A DNA stretch of 64,000 bases from a virus: positions 48,224 through 112,223 of IMG/VR virus record IMGVR_UViG_3300018790_000468. One strand, 5' to 3'. A program made the translations under genes and the position numbers. How positions within the stretch are numbered: position 1 is the first letter of the stretch; each line of letters begins with the position of its first letter. Of the stretch, positions 7,228-15,320 are shown piece by piece. Below the pieces are notes generated by a model, which searched no databases, had not been told where the DNA came from, and was given only the letters and a program-made list of their open reading frames with translations.

Positions 7228-8012
7228 TACATCATTCGACCAACTGTCAAACCGCCATCCACCTGGTAGGGCGGGTTGGTGAGTTTGTTACCAAATGCCT
7301 TGTCTGTATCTTTCATCAATTCTTTGCCCAGAAAGCTGTTCACTTCATTCTCTTCGCTGCTGTAGCTTGCAAGATGCTTGTCAAAGATTTTCTTAATCTT
7401 GTCATGATTGCTGGTGTACATCTTCTTAATTAAATTCATCTTCTGATTGTCAGTGAGCGTGCTATACATCTTGCGCAATTCAGATGCACTCTCAATATCC
7501 TTGCCAAAGATGTTGCTACCAAATTTAATTGCTGGAAATGTGTATATGTAGCCATGCTTGGAAAATGGTTCCATGTTTGCAACAGAATAATCCTGAAAAT
7601 ATGATGCAGTACCATCCTTCTTGATGCGTGTGAACAATGACTGCCTGGTGGGGTCTTGCTTCTCTTTGCTACTCACTGCAAATACAGCCTTATCTTTATC
7701 AGGATTATATTTCTTGAGAATCTCCTCTGATCTGAATGGTGACTTCACTTCAATAATTTTATTCGGGTCTATGCCTGTGGATGATATTATGAGCTTCTTC
7801 TCTTGAGCTGTGAATGGTCTCTCCTCTGTGTAGCCTGTTATGGCTATGTAGGTATCTGCATCTGGAAATGTATGTTGTATGTTATCGAAAATGCTTTTAT
7901 GGCCCAAATGAAAAGGATGAAAGCCACCTGGAAAAATTACTACTGTCTTGCCCGTACTCTCTACAATAAAATGCTTGTGAACAATGCTCTCTACCAATGC
8001 ATCGAATTTCAT
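7224..8012 (-). CDS. Nucleotidyltransferase (HxGH superfamily) with capsid-targeting-like N-terminus
   Basis: 262 aa. After the tag MKFDALVES comes the nucleotidylyltransferase signature VIFPGGFHPFHLGH (residues about 24-37, HxGH = HLGH). FRSEEILKKY and ASELRKMYSTL take the place of the family's later nucleotide-binding region. The family moves AMP or CMP onto phosphorylated substrates (NadR/NMNAT or cytidylyltransferase type); substrate cannot be told from sequence. Part of a leftward late operon with 8009-8335 and 8339-8797 (overlap 4 nt). A tagged enzyme suggests packaging into the head. Confidence 0.75.
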   Translation of the reverse strand: MKFDALVESIVHKHFIVESTGKTVVIFPGGFHPFHLGHKSIFDNIQHTFPDADTYIAITGYTEERPFTAQEKKLIISSTGIDPNKIIEVKSPFRSEEILKKYNPDKDKAVFAVSSKEKQDPTRQSLFTRIKKDGTASYFQDYSVANMEPFSKHGYIYTFPAIKFGSNIFGKDIESASELRKMYSTLTDNQKMNLIKKMYTSNHDKIKKIFDKHLASYSSEENEVNSFLGKELMKDTDKAFGNKLTNPPYQVDGGLTVGRMMY

Positions 8013-8335
8013 CTATTTAAATCTACATCCGGATCATATTTTCTCACCAGTGTGATGAGCTGTGTGAGTACTTCCTTGGCATTCTCCGGGTTAATGTCTG
8101 GCAGCTCAATGATGGTGTCTGTGTCTGTGGTGTCAGGCTTGATCACAAGAGCTTTCTTCAGCAACCTCACCAGCATTGTCTCACCTTCAGAAGTTAAAGG
8201 TGCAGCAGGTTGAGCAGCAACAGGTGCAGCTGCATCTGCAGGTGGCATGGCGGCATCTTGTGCAGGGGGCAATGCAGAGGCAGGCTCCTGTTCAAGTAGG
8301 TGCTGATATTTTTTCAGAGTTTCTAGAAATTTCAT
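8009..8335 (-). CDS. Small capsid-targeted protein
   Basis: 108 aa. The tag is MKFLETLKKYQHLLEQEP, with LLE at residues 13-15. An Ala/Pro-rich linker follows (about 19-45), then a compact helical domain containing MLVRLLKKALVI and AKEVLTQLITLVRKYDP. No family recognised. Middle gene of the leftward operon 8797 to 7224. Confidence 0.6.
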   Translation of the reverse strand: MKFLETLKKYQHLLEQEPASALPPAQDAAMPPADAAAPVAAQPAAPLTSEGETMLVRLLKKALVIKPDTTDTDTIIELPDINPENAKEVLTQLITLVRKYDPDVDLNR

Positions 8336-8338
8336 AAA

Positions 8339-8797
8339 TTAGGTTTGTATTTGACCTGCCACGCTTTTTATTTTTGAAGAAAGCTTCTTGAGAAGAACAC
8401 CATAGGATCTTTCAATATCTTTCTGCGGATTATCAAAAGGATTCAGCCCACCCTTTGCCTGTCCACCTGCGAGGTTTTTTACCAACATTACATCACTGGC
8501 AGAAATTGAATTTTTACCTAGAATACTTGATGAATTTTCTGCATTCTCTTCACCGCCACCTGTGTCAGATGCATCTGCAACCTGGTTACCATCTTCATCC
8601 ATATCAATAATGTTGTAGCCTGCAGCATGCTTGCGCATCATGCAATAACACTTTTTCTTGGAAGTGGGATGCTGATATTTGTGTATCACATCAAATTCAT
8701 CGGAAACATCTGCACAATTATCTGACTCCATGGCGCTAGCTTCACGCAGATCCAGATCTTCATATATAGAAGACAGCTTCACAAGGTACTTGCTCAC
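8339..8797 (-). CDS. Small capsid-targeted protein, first gene of a late operon
   Basis: 152 aa, GTG start at 8797 fixed by the late promoter AATAAATA ending 5 nt upstream. The tag is MSKYLVKLSSIYED. A small beta segment follows, with HPTSKKKCYCMMRKHAAGYN and MDEDGNQ, then a disordered acidic stretch and a C-terminal helix. No family recognised. Confidence 0.6.
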   Translation of the reverse strand: MSKYLVKLSSIYEDLDLREASAMESDNCADVSDEFDVIHKYQHPTSKKKCYCMMRKHAAGYNIIDMDEDGNQVADASDTGGGEENAENSSSILGKNSISASDVMLVKNLAGGQAKGGLNPFDNPQKDIERSYGVLLKKLSSKIKSVAGQIQT

Positions 8798-8802
8798 ATA
8801 TG

Positions 8803-8810
8803 TATTTATT
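8803..8810 (-). promoter_or_regulatory. Late promoter (AATAAATA)
   Basis: On the - strand, 5 nt before the GTG at 8797; drives the 8797-7224 operon. Confidence 0.65.
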
Positions 8811-9375
8811 ATCTCAGAAGCAGTTGTTTGGATTTTATTGCATTAAAGTACACATCAGATAAGAAGGTTAACCCATACTTCTGTGTAAAAATGCGGATCT
8901 TACGGAAAGTATACTGCTCATAGCTGGTTCTATCAATAAGAGCTCTTATTCTGTACAGAATCTCCATTCCCCTGGCCTCATTCTTTTTTACCAGATACAC
9001 AAAGGACTTGAATGTATGGCTTGTGATGAATATTCGCACAGGAAGCAATCTCATGACTTTGCGAAGCAACATTTCAATGAACAGAGTCAGCTCTTCTTCA
9101 GCAATGTATTTGTTCAGATCAGTTTTGATCAGATTGCTTGTGCTGTAAAATACAACCACCTTCTCACTGCATCGCGCATGCAGTATCTCCTCACACAATG
9201 CATGTATGATGCCGTGGTACAGCAGCTTCCTGATGTCTTTGTTTGCGAGTCTGATATCAGTTAATTTGTAGTCATTCAAGTGTGCAAAGAAATTGTGCAG
9301 AATTTTGTCATTGTAAATTTTTTCAAAATCAATAACATACAAGTTGTGTGTTGGTAGCAGTATGCTGTCTGACAT
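8809..9375 (-). CDS. Unknown protein under an early promoter
   Basis: 188 aa, alpha/beta with HNLYVIDFEKIY near the start, LLYHGIIHALCEEIL, a strand EKVVVFYSTSNLI and a basic C-terminal half. No family recognised. Unlike its leftward neighbours it has no capsid tag. It has an early promoter (TTGAGT, 16 bp, TATACT, 7 nt gap) rather than a late one, so it is likely made early. Confidence 0.6.
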   Translation of the reverse strand: MSDSILLPTHNLYVIDFEKIYNDKILHNFFAHLNDYKLTDIRLANKDIRKLLYHGIIHALCEEILHARCSEKVVVFYSTSNLIKTDLNKYIAEEELTLFIEMLLRKVMRLLPVRIFITSHTFKSFVYLVKKNEARGMEILYRIRALIDRTSYEQYTFRKIRIFTQKYGLTFLSDVYFNAIKSKQLLLR

Positions 9376-9382
9376 GTATTGT

Positions 9383-9410
9383 AGTATATGTGCGGTATGA
9401 CATTACTCAA
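9383..9410 (-). promoter_or_regulatory. Early promoter of 8809-9375
   Basis: On the - strand: TTGAGT (9405-9410, inside the last codons of the GIY-YIG gene), 16 bp, TATACT (9383-9388), 7 nt to the ATG. Confidence 0.55.
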
Positions 9411-9828
9411 CAAATCGGTTCTTAAATTCTGTTGGTGGCGTGCCTATGCGTACATTTATTATGCCGTTGTAATAGTTGTCATTGAGCAGCACATCTCTGG
9501 CTATTTGTTCTTTTATTTCAAAATAAGCTAACTCCCATTTGGATCCACATGTGCGTAGAATTTTAAATTCAAACTGTTCTTTGCCAAGCTTCAGCATATC
9601 TGCATTCAATTCATTTGATGAGCTAGTATAGCCTCTCCAGCTTGATTCCTTGATTTCAATTCTATTTCTAGTCTTGCCCTTGAGCGGCTTTTTCTTGTGT
9701 CTGGATTTGCACTGCTTCTTGCCAATGTACTTCTTGTTGGTGCTTAGATTCGTTATTTCGTATATGAAGCCAAATGTTGTTTCATCAATAACAACACCAT
9801 CTGCCAATAGCCAGTGTCCGGTGTCCAT
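9403..9828 (-). CDS. GIY-YIG-like endonuclease
   Basis: 141 aa. The N-terminal half fits the GIY-YIG pattern: GFIYEITN then KKYIGKKQCK (residues about 21-41), and SSWRGYTSSS supplies the conserved Arg-bearing segment. The last part contains ELAYFEIKEQIAR with a Glu in the family's catalytic position. Such stand-alone proteins in T4-like phages are often homing or mobile nucleases, though some are repair-like. No DNA-binding tail is obvious. A weak late-like element ATTAAGTA lies 4 nt upstream of the ATG. Confidence 0.7.
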   Translation of the reverse strand: MDTGHWLLADGVVIDETTFGFIYEITNLSTNKKYIGKKQCKSRHKKKPLKGKTRNRIEIKESSWRGYTSSSNELNADMLKLGKEQFEFKILRTCGSKWELAYFEIKEQIARDVLLNDNYYNGIINVRIGTPPTEFKNRFVE

Positions 9829-9832
9829 GTCT

Positions 9833-9840
9833 TACTTAAT
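9833..9840 (-). promoter_or_regulatory. Late-like promoter (ATTAAGTA)
   Basis: On the - strand, 4 nt before the ATG at 9828; weak match. Confidence 0.35.
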
Positions 9841-9856
9841 TTGCATGCATCAGAAA

Positions 9857-10126
9857 TCACATGCCTGTAAGAGGCCTGCGCATAACCACCATTTTCACCT
9901 TGCCCTTGCCTTTGCTCTTTCTTCCCTTAGCACCCAAAGCAACTGGCGACCGGTAATCGTCCTTGTTATATTCATCTTTACCGGGTGTGCCTGAGGGTAT
10001 ATCCTTCCAATCAGATGTTTGGAACGTTCCCAGAGATCCCCCGGAACCTGCTGTATTAGAAGCTGCAACTGTCATTGCACCTGCATCCTCTATGAGCTTG
10101 GCAAACAATATATCAAACATTTTCAC
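9857..10126 (-). CDS. Small capsid-targeted protein
   Basis: 89 aa, GTG start at 10126 set by a perfect TATAAATA ending 6 nt upstream. The tag is MKMFDILFAKLIEDAGAM, with LIE at residues 11-13. The rest is Gly/Ser-rich and then strongly basic (KGRKSKGKGKVKMVVMRR), which would suit DNA binding inside the head. No family recognised. Confidence 0.6.
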   Translation of the reverse strand: MKMFDILFAKLIEDAGAMTVAASNTAGSGGSLGTFQTSDWKDIPSGTPGKDEYNKDDYRSPVALGAKGRKSKGKGKVKMVVMRRPLTGM

Positions 10127-10154
10127 TTTAATTATTTATAGTATACATTATAAT
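10127..10154 (+). promoter_or_regulatory. Early promoter of uvsY
   Basis: -35 TTTAAT (weak, 10127-10132), 16 bp, -10 TATAAT (10149-10154), 6 nt to the ATG at 10161. The spacer contains the opposite-strand late element 10133-10140. Confidence 0.55.
10133..10140 (-). promoter_or_regulatory. Late promoter (perfect TATAAATA)
   Basis: On the - strand, 6 nt before the GTG at 10126. It is nested within the rightward uvsY early promoter. Confidence 0.75.
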
Positions 10155-10160
10155 AAAGAT

Positions 10161-10559
10161 ATGGAATATAACATATCAAGCATATTAGCTGAGATAAAGC
10201 AAGATGTAACAGTGGATGAATTGAATCTACGAGAGGTGCAATTCCGGTTGCCAGCTATCAAGCACAAGTATGCAGGTCTTCTGATCAGATCCAAAATTGA
10301 GCTCAACAACAAGAAGAAAGAGCTTGATGAGCAGCGCAAGAATGCTGTGGAGCAAATAAAAGAAAAAAGCCCCATCAAATTGGCACCTAACACACTGTAT
10401 GATACTGCAAGCGAACTGCCCAACCTCAAGAAAATACGCAGCGAAATTGAGGAAATGGAACTGCTAATAACATTGCTGGAGAAAACTGAGAAAACTCTGG
10501 CCTCCATGACATATGACATAAAGAACATTATAGAGATACAAAAGCTTGAAACTACATGA
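10161..10559 (+). CDS. uvsY: UvsY-like recombination mediator
   Basis: 132 aa (T4 UvsY is 137). UvsY helps load UvsX on gp32-coated ssDNA. Identification rests on the family's layout: an N-terminal ILAEIKQDVTVDE box, a helix with LPAIKHKYAGLLIRSKIEL, a charged middle and long C-terminal helices, plus its position directly before uvsW, as in T4. Similarity is moderate, so the call is partly contextual. ATG 10161 follows a TATAAT by 6 nt; longer upstream reading would overlap the opposite gene's start. It overlaps uvsW by ATGA. Confidence 0.7.
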   Translation: MEYNISSILAEIKQDVTVDELNLREVQFRLPAIKHKYAGLLIRSKIELNNKKKELDEQRKNAVEQIKEKSPIKLAPNTLYDTASELPNLKKIRSEIEEMELLITLLEKTEKTLASMTYDIKNIIEIQKLETT

Positions 10560-12019
10560 TAAAGATTGATCTGGATGGTAAAAAGAACAAAGCTACTCTC
10601 ACCGGGCTTTACTTTGATGAAATAAGAGAGAATTTCTCTGTTAAGAACAAAGCTGCCGTATTCCTGAAGCGGTACGCCCGTTACATACCATCGCGCATTT
10701 ACAGTATTACACCTACCGGCAGATTTGATCCATGCCTGACACTAGAACTACAGAAATTTTTTCTTGAAAAACAATATGCCTGCACCATTGAAATTTCCGA
10801 AGACATAAAGAAGATAATTACACCATCTGTTTATTCATGGCAACAGAATGCAAATTTTTCTCCTGTGCCTTACAAGTTGAAGTTAGATTTGCGTGATTAT
10901 CAGGAGGAGATAGTCAAACAGTGCCTAGCCTCAGGCAGAGGCACAGTGGTACTTGCAACTGCTGGTGGCAAGACTCTTGTAATGGCTTCACTGATATCAT
11001 CTGTGTACCGTTTTCACAATAGCAAATTCAAATGTCTGCTTGTGGTGCCAGATCGCGGTCTTGTGGAACAAACATTCAATGATTTTGTTGAATATGGTGT
11101 ACCCTTGTCATTCTCCAAGTGGACAGGTGATAACAAGCTGGACCTCACTTCAAATATTATAATCGCCAACCTAGGCATACTGCATAGCAAGAATTCGAAT
11201 TTGTCTTGGCTAGAAAATATTGACATGGTGGTAGTGGATGAAGTGCATAAGATTAGAAAAGGAAATGAAGTTAACAAGCTGCTAGCCCTGATCAAGACAC
11301 CGCACAAATTTGGCTTCACTGGAACCTTGCCTGAGGAGAAAGAGGACCAGTGGAATATTATTGGAAAGATTGGACCACTGTTGTATGAAAAGAATAGTTA
11401 TGAACTACGAACTGAAAACTATGTAAGTAATGCAAGCATACAAATGCTCAATATTTTCTATCAGACTGTGCCCAAGCGCAACAGTGGTAACTTCACACCC
11501 ACTGATTTCTACAGGAAAGAGCTCGATTTTATCATTGATAATAAATTCAGGAACATACTGCTGTCGAAAATTGTAAACAAAGTTTCAAAGAACGTTCTCA
11601 TCTTAATTGACTTCATCAAGCATGGTGAAATACTTGAAGCTACTCTCAAGGCAAGCTGCCCTGGCAAAAAGATATTTTTTATTCGCGGTGAAGTTGAAGT
11701 GGAAGAAAGAGAGAGAATTAAGAGCATCATTGAAGCAGACAATGATGTGGTTGTGGTTGCCATTTCCAAGATATTTTCTACTGGTATCAATGTCAAGAAT
11801 TTACACTACATCGTATTTGCAGGCGGTGGCAAAGCTAAGATTAAAACTGTTCAATCTATTGGTAGAGGTTTACGCTTGCATATTAACAAGGATAAGCTTA
11901 TAATATTTGATATATCAGATCAGCTGTATTACGGTATACAGCATACTAGCAAAAGAAAACAAATTTATGAAAAAGAAAAAATCCAATACAACACCACCGA
12001 TATCTACGAAAAAGCCTAA
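10556..12019 (+). CDS. uvsW: UvsW-like superfamily 2 DNA/RNA helicase
   Basis: 487 aa (T4 UvsW 503). UvsW unwinds recombination intermediates and R-loops and helps switch off origin replication late in T4 infection. Seen: LRDYQEEIVKQCLASGRG (Q/entry region), Walker A VLATAGGKT (about residue 134-140), Walker B MVVVDEVHKI (DEVH), motif III GFTGTL, motif V region VAISKIFSTGIN and motif VI QSIGRGLR. All helicase motifs are present. The N-terminal about 100 residues correspond to the UvsW DNA-binding domain. The C-terminus overlaps the gp55-like gene by 53 nt in another frame. Confidence 0.92.
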   Translation: MIKIDLDGKKNKATLTGLYFDEIRENFSVKNKAAVFLKRYARYIPSRIYSITPTGRFDPCLTLELQKFFLEKQYACTIEISEDIKKIITPSVYSWQQNANFSPVPYKLKLDLRDYQEEIVKQCLASGRGTVVLATAGGKTLVMASLISSVYRFHNSKFKCLLVVPDRGLVEQTFNDFVEYGVPLSFSKWTGDNKLDLTSNIIIANLGILHSKNSNLSWLENIDMVVVDEVHKIRKGNEVNKLLALIKTPHKFGFTGTLPEEKEDQWNIIGKIGPLLYEKNSYELRTENYVSNASIQMLNIFYQTVPKRNSGNFTPTDFYRKELDFIIDNKFRNILLSKIVNKVSKNVLILIDFIKHGEILEATLKASCPGKKIFFIRGEVEVEERERIKSIIEADNDVVVVAISKIFSTGINVKNLHYIVFAGGGKAKIKTVQSIGRGLRLHINKDKLIIFDISDQLYYGIQHTSKRKQIYEKEKIQYNTTDIYEKA

Positions 12020-12473
12020 AAAAGATAAACCTTTTTATGTTAGTCCCAAGGAATTTGAGGCAGAGATTACTATCTATTACAACACTGGCAACATGTCCAT
12101 CAATCTGGGCGAATCAATTACCAAGATTGCCAATGGCTTGAGCTATGCCCCTAACTTTATCAACTACACTTACAAGGATGACATGATTGGCGATGCAATT
12201 GTGAAGATGTTTTCTGCTTTAAAAAATAAGAAGTTCAGATTAAACAGCGGGTTCAGCCCCTTTTCTTACTTTACAACAATTGCTTTCCATGCCTTCATCA
12301 ACAGAATTAAAAAAGAAAAGAAGCACCATGCTGCAATCAATGATTACAGGGAAAAGGTGTACACTGATTTGATTCATTCTTGCCCGGGCGGTGAACACAT
12401 ATACGTTAAACCAACTGACAACCCTCATACAGATGATGGTGAGAACGGTGTGTACAGTAATTTGAATGGTTAA
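11967..12473 (+). CDS. 55: gp55-like late sigma factor
   Basis: 168 aa from ATG 11967 (T4 gp55 185). gp55 redirects host RNA polymerase to TATAAATA late promoters, and such elements are plentiful here. Seen: ANGLSYAPNFINYTYKDDMIGDAIV, matching the gp55 region 2 core, then FSYFTTIAFHAFINRIKKEKK, very close to T4's AYITQACFNAFVQRIKKER. The C-terminus ends in a polar tail without the hydrophobic sliding-clamp-binding motif (SLDFL-type) of T4 gp55. The first 25 residues are Lys/Pro-rich. It overlaps uvsW by 53 nt and gp47 by 8 nt. Confidence 0.85.
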   Translation: MKKKKSNTTPPISTKKPKKDKPFYVSPKEFEAEITIYYNTGNMSINLGESITKIANGLSYAPNFINYTYKDDMIGDAIVKMFSALKNKKFRLNSGFSPFSYFTTIAFHAFINRIKKEKKHHAAINDYREKVYTDLIHSCPGGEHIYVKPTDNPHTDDGENGVYSNLNG

Positions 12474-13518
12474 GCTTAATAACAAGAAAATATGCTGCTT
12501 TTCTGATGTACATATTGGTGTACACCAGAATAATGTCTTTTGGTATAATGTTGCCCAAAAATTCTTTACTTGGGTAGCACAAGAACTCAAGAGTAGACAG
12601 ATTGAAGATATCATCATTTGTGGTGATTTGTTTCACTACCGGGATGAAATCTCTGTGCACACCATTCACCTTGCATCACAGCTCTTGGCAGAATTAAAAG
12701 ACTTCAACATCATAATGCTGGTCGGTAATCATGATGCTTACTACAAGGACCGGTCTGATGTAAATTCTCTAACACCGTTTGCAGGATGGCCCAACATACG
12801 CGTCATTTCCCAAGCTACTTCGTCTTTTAATTTCAACAGAGAACTTTCTTTTATACCATGGGGCACAGATCCTAAGCTTCTGCCTGATAGTGAAGTGATG
12901 TTTGGCCACTTTGAAATTGAAACATTCAAGATGAACAGCCATAAAATATGTGAACGCGGCATCAAAGCATCACAATTACTCGACAAGGCTAAACTTGTTA
13001 TCTCAGGACATTTTCACCTCAAAGATGAACGCAAATATGCTGAAGGCACAATTCTCTATTTAGGAAGCCCTTACCAGATGGATTTTGGTGATGTGGAGAG
13101 CCAAAAAGGTATCCACATATTGGACCTCAACACTTTAAAATATGAGTTTGTTGAGAATGATAACTACCCCAAGCATAAAAAAATTCTTTTATCAGATCTT
13201 ATTAAAGAAGAGGGATTCACAGATAAAGTTAAAGATGAGTTTAAGGATAATATAGTTAAATTTATTGTTGATAAGAATATTACTGCAGATGAGATTGATT
13301 TATTGCTTGAAAAATTATCCACGCTTAACCCCTTGTCAATTAATGTAGACTATGCTGTTAATTTCAATAAGTTTTCTGTGCAGAATGATCCAAACTGTGA
13401 TTTGTCAGGGGTGAACATACCCAAGGCTATTGAAGAATTTGTAAACATGCTTGATGATATTAACAACAAGCAAGAGATTATAGAGTATACAACAGAGTTG
13501 TTTAAAAGGGTCAAATGA
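12466..13518 (+). CDS. 47: gp47-like recombination nuclease subunit (Mre11/SbcD family)
   Basis: 350 aa (T4 339). Metallophosphoesterase partner of gp46 that resects DNA ends for recombination-dependent replication. Seen: CFSDVHIGVH (D-x-H), ICGDLFHYRDE (GD), MLVGNHDAYY (GNHD), VISGHFHLKD (GHxH) and LGSPYQMDFGD. All metal ligands are present. It overlaps gp55 by 8 nt and gp46 by 4 nt, an operon order (55-47-46) like that of T4-type phages. Confidence 0.93.
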   Translation: MVKLNNKKICCFSDVHIGVHQNNVFWYNVAQKFFTWVAQELKSRQIEDIIICGDLFHYRDEISVHTIHLASQLLAELKDFNIIMLVGNHDAYYKDRSDVNSLTPFAGWPNIRVISQATSSFNFNRELSFIPWGTDPKLLPDSEVMFGHFEIETFKMNSHKICERGIKASQLLDKAKLVISGHFHLKDERKYAEGTILYLGSPYQMDFGDVESQKGIHILDLNTLKYEFVENDNYPKHKKILLSDLIKEEGFTDKVKDEFKDNIVKFIVDKNITADEIDLLLEKLSTLNPLSINVDYAVNFNKFSVQNDPNCDLSGVNIPKAIEEFVNMLDDINNKQEIIEYTTELFKRVK

Positions 13519-15320
13519 AGAAAATCATATTCAAAAAGATCTCTGTAAAAAACTTTCTATCTGTGGGCAGTGAACCGGTAGTCATTGACTTCAAATCAGG
13601 TTTGCACATCATTACAGGTCTTAACAAGGACAAGGAAGATCGCCGCAATGGTGTAGGCAAGTCAACTATTGCAGATGCCATATACTTTGCTATCTTTGGT
13701 GACACATTAAGAGAGCTCAAGAAAGAACATATTGTTAACAACACCAACAGAGAGAATTGTGAGATTATATTAGATTTTGATATTGAAGGATTTGAGCACA
13801 AGGATGAATACAAGATTGTAAGAATGCTGGAACCTTCACGGTGTTACATCTATAAGAATGGTGAAGACAAGACACGAGACAGTATTGTCAATACTACTGA
13901 ATACATCTTCAAGAAGATCAATTGCTCTCCAGATATTTTCCAAAATTGCGTAATAATGACAGTCAATAACACTGTACCTTTCATGGCAAAAAAGAAGATT
14001 GAAAAGCGTAAGTTTATTGAAGGTATCTTTAATCTAGAAGTGTTTGGTACCATGTTGCAACAACTACGAGAAGAGTACAACGAATCAAAGAAGAATTTTG
14101 ACATTGAATCTACTAAATGTGTTGAAATTGAAAGCAACCTGGCATCACAGGTAGCTGCAAGTGAAGCTTACAACAAAGAGCGTGACGTCAAGAGACAGAA
14201 GTATATTACCCGCAAAGAAAACAACACAAAGGAATTGCAGAGTTTGAGTGAGAATGCCAAGGAGTTTGCTGTGCTGGATGTCAAGAAGATAGAGAAGGAT
14301 ATAGATGCTCTTACTGCAAAAGCACAGAAGATTGATCAAGAGGTCATTGCATTGCGCGACAAAACATCATCTTACAAGACACAGATTGAATTGAAGGAAA
14401 AAACACACAAACATATTGGAACAGACAAAGATGTGTGTCCAACATGTCTGCGTGGTTTGGAAGATAAAGACAGGCACAACATCAAAGAAGAGAAGCAAAA
14501 AATTAAGCAAGACATCAGCAATTTTGAGAGCAAGATAGCTAGCAATCTCAAGAAAGAAGAAGAGTCTTCTGCTCTGGAGCTCAAGCTTTATGGAGCAGTG
14601 GACAGCTTGAAGAGCAAAATAAATAGTTTTAATCTTGAGCAAAAAGAGCTTGAAAATATTAAGCTCAGAATCAATCAATTAAACCTGTGGCAGAAAGAGT
14701 TAGATGTGGATTTAGCTGAAGTTAGCAAAGCCAATAATCAACACAATGCGAATATAGAAGCAATTACAAAGCGATTGGAAGAAGTAAAAACCTTGCTTGA
14801 GAAAACAAAAATGCATCTCAACATGCTTGATGCAGTAAAATTTGTTTTATCAGAAGAGGGTGTGAAGTCTTATATTGTAAAGAAGATTTTGCAGTTGTTC
14901 AATAGCAAATTGGCTTACTACTTAAAAAAGATGGATGCCAATTGCATTTGCATATTCAACGAATACTTTGAAGAAGAGATCATTGATGAAAAAGGCAAAC
15001 CATGCTCTTACTTTAATTTTAGTGGTGCAGAGCGCAAGAATATAGACTTGGCATGCCTGTTTGCTTTCATGGACATCAGACGTTTGCAAGGCAATGTGGC
15101 GTTTAATTTCAGTGTGTATGATGAATTGTTTGATTCATCTTTGGATGAAAAAGGAGTGGAGCTGGTGTTAGGTATTTTGAGAGAAAGAATTGAAAAGTAC
15201 AACGAATGTATCATGGTGATCAGTCATCGCAAAGAGAGTGTTAAATTTGCTTCTGGTGATATTATCTACTTGGAAAAGAAAAACGGAATCACCAAGCGAG
15301 TAGAGTACAGCGACTATTAA
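13515..15320 (+). CDS. 46: gp46-like recombination nuclease subunit (Rad50/SbcC family)
   Basis: 601 aa (T4 560). ATPase partner of gp47. Seen: Walker A region GVGKSTIADAIYFAIFG (N-terminal), long coiled coils (about residues 170-450) broken by a zinc hook VCPTCLRG (about residue 308), then the signature FSGAERKNIDLACLFAF, Walker B NFSVYDELFDSSLD and switch His MVISHRKES. All elements are intact. Its 3' end overlaps the convergent gene 15317-16198 by 4 nt. Confidence 0.94.
   Translation: MKKIIFKKISVKNFLSVGSEPVVIDFKSGLHIITGLNKDKEDRRNGVGKSTIADAIYFAIFGDTLRELKKEHIVNNTNRENCEIILDFDIEGFEHKDEYKIVRMLEPSRCYIYKNGEDKTRDSIVNTTEYIFKKINCSPDIFQNCVIMTVNNTVPFMAKKKIEKRKFIEGIFNLEVFGTMLQQLREEYNESKKNFDIESTKCVEIESNLASQVAASEAYNKERDVKRQKYITRKENNTKELQSLSENAKEFAVLDVKKIEKDIDALTAKAQKIDQEVIALRDKTSSYKTQIELKEKTHKHIGTDKDVCPTCLRGLEDKDRHNIKEEKQKIKQDISNFESKIASNLKKEEESSALELKLYGAVDSLKSKINSFNLEQKELENIKLRINQLNLWQKELDVDLAEVSKANNQHNANIEAITKRLEEVKTLLEKTKMHLNMLDAVKFVLSEEGVKSYIVKKILQLFNSKLAYYLKKMDANCICIFNEYFEEEIIDEKGKPCSYFNFSGAERKNIDLACLFAFMDIRRLQGNVAFNFSVYDELFDSSLDEKGVELVLGILRERIEKYNECIMVISHRKESVKFASGDIIYLEKKNGITKRVEYSDY

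Noticed and set aside
9963-10160. N-terminal extension of the uvsY reading frame
   Set aside because: It overlaps the start and promoter of the opposite gene; ATG 10161 follows a TATAAT at 6 nt.
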